NCBI RefSeq assembly: GCF_000982415.1
Contig: NZ_LANI01000005.1
Coordinates: 1-64,000 of the forward strand
Source: Kiloniella litopenaei
GTDB lineage: Bacteria > Pseudomonadota > Alphaproteobacteria > Kiloniellales > Kiloniellaceae
Direction of reading: 5' to 3'
DNA length: 64,000 nt
Shown here: positions 52,110 to 61,216 of the stretch, piece after piece
Numbering within the stretch: position 1 is the stretch's first letter
How the letters are laid out: the number at the start of each line of letters is the position of its first letter
The notes under the pieces: generated by a model
What the model was told of the DNA's origin: nothing
What the model saw: only the letters and a program-made list of their open reading frames with translations
Database searches by the model: none
Made by a program: the position numbers and the translations under genes

Positions 52110-52190
52110 CAACATCTGCTTAATCGCGCTCCACACCCAAAAGACGTCTCCCCAAAGCAGACAACAGAAAAAGAGATATAATCCGGCGGT

Positions 52191-53414
52191 ATGAAAAAAA
52201 TAACCGTAATTCTTAAGGGGTATCCACGCCTTTCCGAAACTTTTATCGCACAGGAACTTCTTGCGCTGGAACAACGCGGCCTAGACCTTTCACTGGTCTC
52301 ACTGCGCCATCCAACGGATACATCCACACATCCCATTCATCAGGAAATCAAGGCGCCCGTCAGTTACCTGCCCGAGTATATCTATCAAGAACCTTTACGG
52401 GTTTTGAAAAGCTGGTGGAAAGCCCGGAAGATGGCAGGATATAAAAAGGCATTTTCTCTTTTCATCAAAGACCTGAAACGTGACCGAACGCCAAATAGAA
52501 TAAGGCGTTTTGCCCAAGCCTGTGTTCTCGCAGCTGAATTGCCAGAGGATGTTGATTGGCTCTACGCGCACTTTTTACACACTCCCTCTTCTGTCACACG
52601 CTATGCATCCTTTATGCGTGGAATTCCCTGGTGCGGATCGGCCCATGCCAAGGATATATGGACATCGCCAGAGTGGGAATTGAGAGAAAAGCTGGCCGAC
52701 ATTAAGTGGTTGGCAACCTGCACAAAATTTAACGTGGACTATTTAAGGGGCTTAACCCAAGACAAAGGCCGTGTAGACCTTGTCTACCACGGTCTTGATT
52801 TTGACCGTTTCGATAAAGCAGCGAACAGCCATTCACTGAATGACGGTAGTTCAGAAGATAAAAAAGTTACCCTGATTTCCGTAGGGCGGGCAGTTGCCAA
52901 AAAAGGCTATGACGATCTTTTGAAAGCCCTTTCCCATCTACCCCCAACTTTACATTGGCAATTTATTCATATCGGAGGGGGAACATTAAGCAAGAGCCTG
53001 AAAGATCAGGCTGAATCACTCGGCATTAGCCATAAAATCTTCTGGATGGGCGCTCAACCGCAAGAGGTCGTTCTGAAGCAATACCGAAAAGCAGATCTTT
53101 TTGTATTAGCGTCCAGAATCACCGAAGACGGGGATCGCGACGGCATGCCAAATGTGCTTATGGAAGCACAAAGTCAGGCTCTGGCCTGCCTTTCAACCGA
53201 TATATCTGCTATACCTGAGCTTATTGTTAACAATGAAACGGGTATATTGGTTTCACCAGAAAACCCGGATGCTTTAAGTGATGCCCTTAATAAGCTTATC
53301 AAGGATCCTGCGCTCAGGAAAAGGTTAGGGGAAGCTGGGGCAAAGCGTGTGAGAGGTGAATTTTCTATGAAACAAGGCATAGACCAGCTTTTTAATCGGT
53401 TCACAGCAACATAG
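52191..53414 (+). CDS. Glycosyltransferase family 4 (GT-B)
   Basis: A 407-residue cytoplasmic transferase: ITVILKGYPRLSETFIAQEL is typical of GT4 enzymes of exopolysaccharide and colanic-acid type (WcaL-like), AHFLHTPSSVTRYASFMRGI and SAHAKDIW form the acceptor domain, and the C-terminal nucleotide-sugar domain has LISVGRAVAKKGYDDLLKAL and the EX7E-type region RITEDGDRDGMPNVLMEAQS. It would transfer a sugar from a nucleotide donor to a growing glycan. It begins 81 bp after the first glycosyltransferase gene and ends 13 bp before the next. Confidence 0.93.
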   Translation: MKKITVILKGYPRLSETFIAQELLALEQRGLDLSLVSLRHPTDTSTHPIHQEIKAPVSYLPEYIYQEPLRVLKSWWKARKMAGYKKAFSLFIKDLKRDRTPNRIRRFAQACVLAAELPEDVDWLYAHFLHTPSSVTRYASFMRGIPWCGSAHAKDIWTSPEWELREKLADIKWLATCTKFNVDYLRGLTQDKGRVDLVYHGLDFDRFDKAANSHSLNDGSSEDKKVTLISVGRAVAKKGYDDLLKALSHLPPTLHWQFIHIGGGTLSKSLKDQAESLGISHKIFWMGAQPQEVVLKQYRKADLFVLASRITEDGDRDGMPNVLMEAQSQALACLSTDISAIPELIVNNETGILVSPENPDALSDALNKLIKDPALRKRLGEAGAKRVRGEFSMKQGIDQLFNRFTAT

Positions 53415-53427
53415 TCGGGCGATAGAA

Positions 53428-54633
53428 ATGCGGATTGCTTTTTACGCCCCCCTAAAATCCCCACATCACCCAACACCATCGGGCGATCGCCACGTTGCCA
53501 GATTAATTATTCAAGCTTTGGAAACACAGGGTCATGAGGTTGAGATCGCGTCTCATCTTCGAAGCAGGGATGCAAAAGGCGATAAAGAGCGCCAGATCAG
53601 AATGAAGAAGATTGGGGAAAAACTGGCCGCAAGATATATCAAGAAAATTCAAAACAAACCAGAGGACCAACGCCCAGATATCTGGATTACCTATCACCTC
53701 TATTACAAAGCACCCGACTGGATTGGCCCTCTTGTTTGTGAGGCCCTTAATATCCCCTATATTCCCATCGAAGCATCGATCGCCAACAAACGTGCAAATG
53801 GCCCTTGGGATCTAAGCCATCAAGCTGTCGTTGCCGCGGTTCATCAAGCCGATTGTATCATTAGCCTCAACCCCCATGACTCAAACTGTTTACCTAAAAG
53901 TATCAGAAACTGGACTTTGCCACCCTTTATTATCCCAGACCCCATTATAGAAAACCGGGAAAACTGGTCGCAGTGTCGTAAAATCATTGCAGAAAAATAC
54001 GGGCTGGACCCCCATAAGCAATGGTTGCTGGCAATTGCCATGATGCGCCCCGGGGACAAGCTGGAATCATACAAAGTGCTATCAAAAGCCTTGCGCGGCC
54101 TTCCAGACTTGTCCTGGCAGTTAATCATCGTTGGTGATGGACAGGCCAGACCCGATGTTGAAACGGCATTTGTCTGGGTACCTAATACAAAGATCACCTA
54201 TACGGGTCAGCTCGATTCAGACGAGCTGGCGACACTTATTCCGGCGTGTGATATCTATACCTGGCCCGCAGTTAATGAAGCCTATGGCCTCGCTTTTTTA
54301 GAAGCCCAAGCAGGGGGGCTACCAGTCATCGCAGGAAACACCGGGGGGGTTCCGGCTGTGGTTGCAGATGGTGAAACCGGCCTGTTAACAACACCCGGAG
54401 ATCCCGTGGCCTTTGCAGCAGCGCTGAGAAGTTTACTCACCGCGCCTGTTCGTCGCCGAGATATGGGAAAAGCCGCAGCAGAAAAAGTAGAAGCAATGCA
54501 TAGTCTGGTGACAGCTGGAAAGCGTTTGGATGCAATCCTTGCAACATCCAGAAAAAACTTTATTGAACCCGGCTTACCCCTGTTCGATTATGTCCAAAAA
54601 AATACCAATAAAAACAATACTTTATTATCATGA
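53428..54633 (+). CDS. Glycosyltransferase family 4 (GT-B)
   Basis: The product (401 residues) begins MRIAFYAPLKSPHHPTPSGD, has an acceptor domain with Arg/Lys-rich helices, and a donor domain with LLAIAMMRPGDKLESYKVLS and the EX7E motif region PAVNEAYGLAFLEAQAGGLP followed by NTGGVPAVVADGETGLL. That is a standard GT4 enzyme, with a preference for retaining chemistry known for the family; sugar and acceptor are unknown. Its stop overlaps the next start as ATGA, so translation is coupled within the cluster. Confidence 0.93.
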   Translation: MRIAFYAPLKSPHHPTPSGDRHVARLIIQALETQGHEVEIASHLRSRDAKGDKERQIRMKKIGEKLAARYIKKIQNKPEDQRPDIWITYHLYYKAPDWIGPLVCEALNIPYIPIEASIANKRANGPWDLSHQAVVAAVHQADCIISLNPHDSNCLPKSIRNWTLPPFIIPDPIIENRENWSQCRKIIAEKYGLDPHKQWLLAIAMMRPGDKLESYKVLSKALRGLPDLSWQLIIVGDGQARPDVETAFVWVPNTKITYTGQLDSDELATLIPACDIYTWPAVNEAYGLAFLEAQAGGLPVIAGNTGGVPAVVADGETGLLTTPGDPVAFAAALRSLLTAPVRRRDMGKAAAEKVEAMHSLVTAGKRLDAILATSRKNFIEPGLPLFDYVQKNTNKNNTLLS

Positions 54634-55850
54634 CATCTGACACTCAAAACCCAGAAATCAAGAGATCAGAAGAACGCATTGATGTTCTTTTTTATGTTCA
54701 ACATCTTCTCGGTATCGGGCATCAAAAACGAGCAGCGACTCTCACCCGAGCTATGAATAAAGCCGGTCTTTCAGTTGCTTTTGTTTCCGGTGGGATGAAC
54801 GTTCCCGGACTCGATACCGGTAGTGCAGAATTTTATCAACTCGATCCCGTTCGTGCTGATGGTATCCTGTTTACAGAATTACTGGATAAAAACGATCAGC
54901 CCATTGATAAAACCTTCAAGGCCAAACGCGCACAAGATCTTGTCGATATCTATCACGCAACAAAACCACGGCTTGTACTGTTGGAAATGTTTCCCTTTGG
55001 CCGTCGGCAAATGCGCTTTGAACTAATTCCCTTGCTTGAGGCCGCGAAAGCATCAGAATTTTCCAGTAAAATCGTCTCATCCGTTCGGGATATCTTGGTC
55101 AAGGCCCCCAAACCGGAACGCCTTACCGAAATGCTTGCCTGGGTAGATACTCATTTCGATCATGTCCTTATCCACGGTGATCAAAACCTGATTCCCTTTG
55201 ATAAAACCTTTCATCCTGCCCGGGATATCGCTGATAAAATTCTCTATAGCGGCTACGTCATTGATGAAAAGGTTGATGCGACACCTCACCCGACAGATGG
55301 TATTGACGAAGTCCTTGTTTCAACCGGCGGCGGTGCTGTCAGCGAACGTCTGATCGACGCAGCCTTGAGCGCGAGAAAACAAAGTATTTTGAAAGAAAAA
55401 CTTTGGCGCATACTTATTGGCCATAGCCTACCGGAAAAATTATTTGAAAAGTACAAAGCACAGTCAGATGATAACTTGATTGTTGAGCGTTCAAGACCGG
55501 ATTTCACATCTCTTTTGGCTAACTGCGCCCTATCCATAAGTCAGGGCGGCTACAACACGGTTATGGAGGTTCTACGCGCCGGATGTCCTCGTGTCATCGT
55601 CCCCTATTCCGGTGGCCTGGAAACAGAACAAACCCTCAGGGCCAAGCTGTTATCTGAACAAAACGCCCTTACCTGTGTAGATGAAGAAACACTGACAGGT
55701 GAGAAGCTTGCTACAGCCATGGAGAAAACATTACAAAAGAAACAAAAGCCGCCATCCAGCCTTAATACAAATGGCGCTGAAAACACAGCGACAATCCTCG
55801 CAAACATTCTGAATGATAACCCCCTGCAACAGTTTTTGAAAAATGGCTGA
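54630..55850 (+). CDS. MurG-like (GT-B) glycosyltransferase
   Basis: The 406 residues read DVLFYVQHLLGIGHQKRAAT at the N-terminal glycine loop, LEMFPFGRRQMRFELIPLLE in the middle, and VLVSTGGGAVSERLIDAALS and LSISQGGYNTVMEVLRAGCP for the donor site. It is closely similar along its whole length to the gene at 56502 (same VQHLLGIGH, FPFGRRQMRFEL and GYNTVME blocks), so the two arose by duplication with the histidine phosphatase between them. The acceptor may be a lipid-linked saccharide by analogy with MurG. Overlaps its neighbours by 4 and 8 bases. Confidence 0.9.
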   Translation: MTSDTQNPEIKRSEERIDVLFYVQHLLGIGHQKRAATLTRAMNKAGLSVAFVSGGMNVPGLDTGSAEFYQLDPVRADGILFTELLDKNDQPIDKTFKAKRAQDLVDIYHATKPRLVLLEMFPFGRRQMRFELIPLLEAAKASEFSSKIVSSVRDILVKAPKPERLTEMLAWVDTHFDHVLIHGDQNLIPFDKTFHPARDIADKILYSGYVIDEKVDATPHPTDGIDEVLVSTGGGAVSERLIDAALSARKQSILKEKLWRILIGHSLPEKLFEKYKAQSDDNLIVERSRPDFTSLLANCALSISQGGYNTVMEVLRAGCPRVIVPYSGGLETEQTLRAKLLSEQNALTCVDEETLTGEKLATAMEKTLQKKQKPPSSLNTNGAENTATILANILNDNPLQQFLKNG

Positions 55851-56505
55851 ACTCTTGATCTTCAGGCATGGGCCAACCATTTGGAATGCTGAAAAAAGAA
55901 TACAGGGAAGGTCTGATATTTCCCTTTCTGAACAAGGCATCGAAACAGTTCAAAAATGGCAGCTTCCAGACGAATGGATGGCTGTACCCTGGTATGTCAG
56001 CCCTCTGCAACGTGCTCAGGAAACAGCCAAACTTCTGGGCCAAGAAAAGCTCGAAACCGATCCCTTGCTGATTGAAATGTCCTGGGGAAAGTGGGAAGGA
56101 CAAAGGTTACCTGAATTAAGGAAAAAATTGGGACCAGAAATGGAAAAGATGGAGGCCCTTGGACTTGATCTTTGCCCCCCTGGTGGCGAAAGTCCGAGAG
56201 ATGTCCAAAACCGCCTGAAACCATTTTTATACAAGGTCGCCGGATCGAACCAGTCAGCGGTCGCCGTGGCACACAAAGGTGTTCTAAGAGCCCTTTATGC
56301 CGAGGCAACAAACTGGGATATGCTCGGCAAACCAAAAGAAAAAATCAGAGATAACTGCGCCCACCTTTTTCAGATTTCCTCAACGGGTATAATCAGTGTA
56401 AAAGCAATGAATATCAGTTTATTGTCATCCATTGATTTTTTTCCAAGACCAATAAAACAATCAGAGCATCCCCCATCAGACTTCCCCAAAGAAAATCGCT
56501 CATGA
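55843..56505 (+). CDS. Histidine phosphatase family protein
   Basis: A 220-residue phosphoglycerate-mutase-like phosphatase with catalytic residues in place: LIFRHGPTIWN (Arg8, phospho-acceptor His9), SPLQRAQETA (Arg57), EMSWGKWEG (proton donor Glu78) and AVAHKGVLRA (His144). Relatives dephosphorylate sugar phosphates, cobalamin precursors (CobC) or nucleotides. Lying between two duplicated glycosyltransferase genes with 8-bp and 4-bp overlaps, it most likely removes a phosphate from a sugar or lipid intermediate of the same pathway (inference). Confidence 0.92.
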   Translation: MAELLIFRHGPTIWNAEKRIQGRSDISLSEQGIETVQKWQLPDEWMAVPWYVSPLQRAQETAKLLGQEKLETDPLLIEMSWGKWEGQRLPELRKKLGPEMEKMEALGLDLCPPGGESPRDVQNRLKPFLYKVAGSNQSAVAVAHKGVLRALYAEATNWDMLGKPKEKIRDNCAHLFQISSTGIISVKAMNISLLSSIDFFPRPIKQSEHPPSDFPKENRS

Positions 56506-57707
56506 GTATCCACAAAAATACGGGTAATGTTTTTATCTATGTGCAGCACCTTCTGGGGATTGGACACCTGAGACGTGCTTCTTTACTTGCCAAAGCCATG
56601 GACAACGCAGGAATGTCTGTTGTCTTTGCCTCTGGGGGGCGCCCCGTGTCCTATCTTGATATCGGAAATGCGCAACTTTTCCAGCTCCCTGCCCTGCATG
56701 CTGCCGATAACAGCTTCAAAGTTCTAAAGGATATTGAAGGATCAATCGTCAATGATGAGTGGAAAAAACAGCGAAAAGAGCTGCTTTTATCAGCTTTTCG
56801 CGAGGCCCGGCCAGATGTCCTCCTGATTGAGATGTTTCCCTTTGGCAGGCGCCAGATGCGTTTCGAACTGGACCCCTTAATTACTTTGGCCAAATCGATG
56901 AATATTCCCGTCGTCAGTTCTATCCGGGATATTCTCACAACCCATAAAACCCCGGGCAAAAGTGAATGGATCATTGATCGGGTTCAAAAAGACATTGATC
57001 ATGTTCTAGTTCATGGCGATCCGGATTTTATCCCTCTTGAGGACAGCTTTCCCCTTGCCGAAAAAATAAAAGATAAAATCGTCTATACCGGCTACGTTGT
57101 TGAAAACAATACAGAACATAGAAGCCGGAACTTAGAAAAAAAACGAAGAGGTGTGCTCGTCTCTGCAGGCGGCGGTGCCGTTGCCCTGCCCTTGGCTGAA
57201 GCAGTCATAACAGCCAAAAACCTTTCCTCTTTGAACGATGTACCCTGGCGATTGCTTTTGGGAAACAATCTGCCTGATGAGGAATTTAATAAAGTTCTTA
57301 AAAGTGCGTCCGATGGGTTAATTGTTGAACGAAACCGCCCGGACTTTTGCACGCTTCTGGCCGCAAGCCAGCTTTCGATCAGCCAGGCCGGATACAATAC
57401 CGTTATGGAAACCCTTATGACCGGAACACCCGCGATTGTCGTTCCCTTTTCGGCAGATGGTCAAAGCGAACAAACGGATCGTGCACAAAAACTGGCGCAA
57501 GCAGGCGTGCTATCACTGCTATCAGAAGCAGACCTAACCCCGGAAAATCTGGCAAAGACTATTGACCATGCCGTCGAAAAGGCGTCATTGAAGAACCTGG
57601 AGTCAGAAATAACAGTCGATGTTCACGGCACAGACAAAACAACGTTATTTATCAAAAACCTAATTGAAAAGAGACACAAAAAGAGAGACACACAGTGCCC
57701 CAGATAA
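56502..57707 (+). CDS. MurG-like (GT-B) glycosyltransferase, paralogue
   Basis: The 401-residue enzyme shows FIYVQHLLGIGHLRRASLLA, LIEMFPFGRRQMRFELDPLI, VLVSAGGGAVALPLAEAVIT and LSISQAGYNTVMETLMTGTP, the same order of blocks as the product of 54630-55850. Two related enzymes side by side suggest addition of the same or similar sugars at successive positions. The start overlaps the phosphatase stop (ATGA) and the end overlaps the following membrane-protein gene by 13 bases. Confidence 0.9.
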   Translation: MSIHKNTGNVFIYVQHLLGIGHLRRASLLAKAMDNAGMSVVFASGGRPVSYLDIGNAQLFQLPALHAADNSFKVLKDIEGSIVNDEWKKQRKELLLSAFREARPDVLLIEMFPFGRRQMRFELDPLITLAKSMNIPVVSSIRDILTTHKTPGKSEWIIDRVQKDIDHVLVHGDPDFIPLEDSFPLAEKIKDKIVYTGYVVENNTEHRSRNLEKKRRGVLVSAGGGAVALPLAEAVITAKNLSSLNDVPWRLLLGNNLPDEEFNKVLKSASDGLIVERNRPDFCTLLAASQLSISQAGYNTVMETLMTGTPAIVVPFSADGQSEQTDRAQKLAQAGVLSLLSEADLTPENLAKTIDHAVEKASLKNLESEITVDVHGTDKTTLFIKNLIEKRHKKRDTQCPR

Positions 57708-58246
57708 CCCCCCAAAGTTTCAAGTATCCTCTTTTTGATATTTATCTCGATTATCTGAAAACCGCCTTCGGTTTATCCATTGGCCTCGGCGGGCTGATTT
57801 ATGGCCTGAACAACACTTTTTCCCAAATCTGTTTTAGCATTATCCTCGTTATCTTTATCGTCTTTGGATTTCATTCTCTACGGCGCCATAAAACATGCGT
57901 AAAGCTGGATGGTCAGCAGGTTGAAATTACAGATTTCAAACAACGGAAAATTCTATTCAAAGACTTGGAAAACATAGAGTTGCGCTATTACGGACGTCCC
58001 GTCAAAGACAAAGATCGTGATCAAAAACCCAAAGGCGTTCTTCACCTGACGTTAAAGAGCAAAGAGCAAAAACTCACTTTTGATTCCAACTTGTATGGGT
58101 TCAGATATCTGGTCTGGTCAGCCATACTATTTGCGAAAGAGTGTAACCTGCCGCTTGACCCAAGCACCATTGGCAATATGCTAGATATCGGACTTGATCC
58201 AGAAGGCAGCAGTGAAATGCCGGATCCAAAAATGTCGGGAATTTAA
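57695..58246 (+). CDS. Small membrane protein of the glycosyltransferase cluster
   Basis: The 183 residues start at GTG. Two hydrophobic helices (FGLSIGLGGLIYGLNNTF and ICFSIILVIFIVFGFHSL) precede a soluble beta-rich domain (TCVKLDGQQVEITDFKQRKI, LENIELRYYGRPVKDKDRDQ, GVLHLTLKSKEQKLTFDSNL) that recalls bacterial PH-like domains. No named family is recognised. The 13-bp overlap with the preceding glycosyltransferase gene ties it to that cluster; it might anchor the enzymes at the membrane (inference). Confidence 0.75.
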   Translation: MPQITPQSFKYPLFDIYLDYLKTAFGLSIGLGGLIYGLNNTFSQICFSIILVIFIVFGFHSLRRHKTCVKLDGQQVEITDFKQRKILFKDLENIELRYYGRPVKDKDRDQKPKGVLHLTLKSKEQKLTFDSNLYGFRYLVWSAILFAKECNLPLDPSTIGNMLDIGLDPEGSSEMPDPKMSGI

Positions 58247-58301
58247 GAAGATATAAAAAGATCAAGCCAACAGGGTTTAACAACGGGGCCAGAGTATAAT
58301 C

Positions 58302-60218
58302 GTGGACGATCTGTTACAGGTCAAAGACCTCCGTGTCGCATTTAAGCTTCCAGAAGGCACTTTGAACGCCGTCAAAGGCGTATCCTTTCGTATTCCAAGG
58401 GGAAAAACAGTTTCTCTGGTCGGTGAATCAGGATCGGGTAAATCCGTTGTCAGTCAGGCAATCATGGGAATCTTACCCAAAGTAGCTGAAATTGCAGGCG
58501 GAGAGATTCTCTTTTCCGACCCGGAAAAACAGGGTGAAATCCTGAATCTGGCAAGGATCAAACCTGATAGTAAACAAATGAGACAAATCCGCGGTGGTCG
58601 CATCTCTATGGTTTTTCAGGAGCCCATGACCTCGCTTTCGCCAGTACACACCGTTGGTAACCAGATCTGCGAAGCTTTGGAACTACATCGGGATATTACC
58701 TCGGCTCAAGCACTGGAACTTGCAACCGACATGTTACGTATGGTCGGGTTCCCCGACCCAGCCCGCGCAATGCGTACCTATCCCTTTGAACTTTCAGGTG
58801 GTTTGCGTCAGCGCGCCGTCATTGCCATGGCACTGGTATGCCACCCCGTCCTACTGATTGCCGACGAACCCACCACAGCGTTGGACGTCACCATTCAGGC
58901 ACAAATTCTGAAGCTTATCAAAGATTTGCAGAGCGAGCTGGATATGTCCGTTCTGATGATCACCCACGACCTTGGCGTTGTTGCCAATATGGCCGATGAA
59001 GTCGTGGTCATGTACCACGGCGAGGTAATGGAAAGCGGTACGCTGGAGGATATTTTCAGAAAAGCCGAACACCCCTACCTCAAGGCCTTGCTTCACGCGG
59101 TTCCTCGTTTTGATATGAAGCCGGATGAACGGCTCAAGCCAATTCGTGAAATTGAACACCACCCTGATAATCCTATTCTCAAGGCAAAGAGACAAAGACG
59201 AAAAATCTGCAAAGATGATCCCCCTTTGCTTGAGGTAAATAACATCTCAAAAGCCTTTTCTATCAGAAAAGGAGGGTTTTTCTCTCAAAAATCAGAAGAG
59301 AAAGTACTCGCCGTCGACGATATCAGCTTTTTTGTCAATCGTGGGGAATGCCTCGGTTTGGTCGGGGAAAGTGGGTGCGGGAAAACCACCCTGTCAAAGA
59401 TCATTATGCGTGCTCTAAAGCCCGATCAGGGGTCAATTATTTTCCGCGATCAGGATAATAATCCGACAGATGTTTTAGCCCTGGAGAAAAAAGAGCTCTT
59501 TAAGTTTCGTGAACGTGTTCAGTTCATGTTCCAGGATCCTTATAGTTCGCTCAACCCCCGCATGACTGTGCAGGAACTAATTGGAGAACCCCTGCTCATC
59601 CATGGCATGAAAAATCCTAAAGAGCGACGAAAGTACGTTGAAAGCCTAATGGACGTGGTTGGATTGGCACCAATGCATATAAATCGCTATCCACATTCAT
59701 TTTCAGGGGGGCAGCGTCAACGGATCGGGATTGCCAGGGCACTGGCCCTACAACCCGACCTTTTGATCTGTGACGAGCCTGTTTCAGCCTTGGATGTCTC
59801 TATTCAGGCACAGGTTCTTAACCTGTTGAAAGATTTAAAAGCAGCTTTGGGTCTGACCTATATTTTCATCAGTCACAATCTGGCAGTTATCGATTACATT
59901 GCTGATCGGATTATCGTCATGTGCAGGGGACGATTGGTTGAAACTGCCCCCAAGGAATTACTCTTTAAAAATCCTGTTCATCCCTATACCCGGGCATTGG
60001 TATCTGCAGTACCTGATCCCGATCTCGACCATCCACTCGATTTAAAGGATTTATTGGAGGGCAAAGCTTCTGTGCCCGAAAACTGGCCAGCGCCTTTTAC
60101 TGTAAATGAGCAACACGAGATGGCCATGGTTGATTTGGGTGGTGGACATTATGTACGCGTCCATAAAGGCACTGAGAGTGATGCCATCCCTCAAGCAGAT
60201 ATGAGGGAGAACGCGTAA
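58302..60218 (+). CDS. Peptide-type ABC transporter ATP-binding protein with two NBDs (YejF-like)
   Basis: The 638 residues hold two complete nucleotide-binding domains of the oligopeptide/nickel class. Domain 1: GESGSGKS, LSGGLRQRAVIAMAL, LLIADEPTTALD. Domain 2 (from about residue 305): GESGCGKT, FSGGQRQRIGIARAL, LLICDEPVSALD. All catalytic residues are normal, in contrast to the ABC protein at 47719. It should energise the two permeases that follow, with which it overlaps by one base. The start is GTG. No substrate-binding protein gene is in the operon. Confidence 0.95.
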   Translation: MDDLLQVKDLRVAFKLPEGTLNAVKGVSFRIPRGKTVSLVGESGSGKSVVSQAIMGILPKVAEIAGGEILFSDPEKQGEILNLARIKPDSKQMRQIRGGRISMVFQEPMTSLSPVHTVGNQICEALELHRDITSAQALELATDMLRMVGFPDPARAMRTYPFELSGGLRQRAVIAMALVCHPVLLIADEPTTALDVTIQAQILKLIKDLQSELDMSVLMITHDLGVVANMADEVVVMYHGEVMESGTLEDIFRKAEHPYLKALLHAVPRFDMKPDERLKPIREIEHHPDNPILKAKRQRRKICKDDPPLLEVNNISKAFSIRKGGFFSQKSEEKVLAVDDISFFVNRGECLGLVGESGCGKTTLSKIIMRALKPDQGSIIFRDQDNNPTDVLALEKKELFKFRERVQFMFQDPYSSLNPRMTVQELIGEPLLIHGMKNPKERRKYVESLMDVVGLAPMHINRYPHSFSGGQRQRIGIARALALQPDLLICDEPVSALDVSIQAQVLNLLKDLKAALGLTYIFISHNLAVIDYIADRIIVMCRGRLVETAPKELLFKNPVHPYTRALVSAVPDPDLDHPLDLKDLLEGKASVPENWPAPFTVNEQHEMAMVDLGGGHYVRVHKGTESDAIPQADMRENA

Positions 60219-61216
60219 TGTTGACCTATATCGTGAATCGTATTTTGGCCATGGTGCCAACACTACTTATCATTTCAGCAGTTATCTTCACATTGATTCA
60301 GTTGCCGCCCGGCGACTATCTGGAAACACAGATTGCCGAAATGCAGGCACAGGGTGAAAACGTCGATCAGGAAAAAATCGATTATCTCCGCACCGAATAC
60401 GGTTTGGACAAACCCATGTACGAACAATATTTCGATTGGGTTTTTGGGCTTTTACAAGGTGATCTTGGCTATTCATTCGAACATGAATTACCTGTAACCG
60501 AAGTTATTGGTGATCGGATCACCTTAACCATTGTGCTCGCCCTTGCTGCAACGCTCTTTACCTACGTTCTTTCCTTCCCCATAGGTATCTATACCGCTGT
60601 AAAGCAATACTCTGTCGGTGATTATGTTTTCAGCTTTGTCGGGTTTATCGGCCTTGCAACACCTAACTTTTTGCTGGCTTTGGTTTTGTTATATTTTGCC
60701 AATGTCTGGTTCGGTACATCTATTGGCGGCCTGATGGATGATCAATTTATCGGCAAGCCCTGGAGTGTAGATAAAGCGCTGTCCGTCTTGGAACATCTAT
60801 GGGTTCCCGTTGTCGTAATTGGAACTTCCGGTACCGCAGGTATGATCAGACGGCTACGCGCGAATATGCTGGATGAACTATCCAAACAGTACGTCATTAC
60901 TGCCAAAGCCAAGGGCCAAACGCCCCTCAAAATCCTTTTGAAATATCCACTTCGTTTGGCAATAAACCCTTTTATAGCAGATATTGGATCTATTCTGCCT
61001 GACTTACTTTCCGGGTCTGTCTTGGTCGCGGTGGTCATGGGATTGGAAACAACCGGCCCAATGCTGGTCGATTCACTCTTGAGCCAGGATATGTATCTCG
61101 CGGGGTCATTTCTTATCATCGAAGCATCGCTTGTTGTTATCGGGGTTTTCCTTTCAGATCTTATTCTTGCCGCAATTGACCCCAGAATTCGTCTGGGCGG
61201 GGGAGCTGAAAAATGA
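60218..61216 (+). CDS. Peptide-type ABC transporter permease (DppB/YejB family)
   Basis: A 332-residue inner-membrane permease: the N-terminal VNRILAMVPTLLIISAVIFT signature, VDQEKIDYLRTEYGLDKPMY, six membrane segments, and the EAA loop GTAGMIRRLRANMLDELSKQ, YVITAKAKGQTPLKILLKYP that docks on the ATPase. This is the B-type partner of a heterodimeric oligopeptide importer. It starts on the last base of the ATPase gene and ends overlapping the second permease by 4 bases. Confidence 0.95.
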   Translation: MLTYIVNRILAMVPTLLIISAVIFTLIQLPPGDYLETQIAEMQAQGENVDQEKIDYLRTEYGLDKPMYEQYFDWVFGLLQGDLGYSFEHELPVTEVIGDRITLTIVLALAATLFTYVLSFPIGIYTAVKQYSVGDYVFSFVGFIGLATPNFLLALVLLYFANVWFGTSIGGLMDDQFIGKPWSVDKALSVLEHLWVPVVVIGTSGTAGMIRRLRANMLDELSKQYVITAKAKGQTPLKILLKYPLRLAINPFIADIGSILPDLLSGSVLVAVVMGLETTGPMLVDSLLSQDMYLAGSFLIIEASLVVIGVFLSDLILAAIDPRIRLGGGAEK

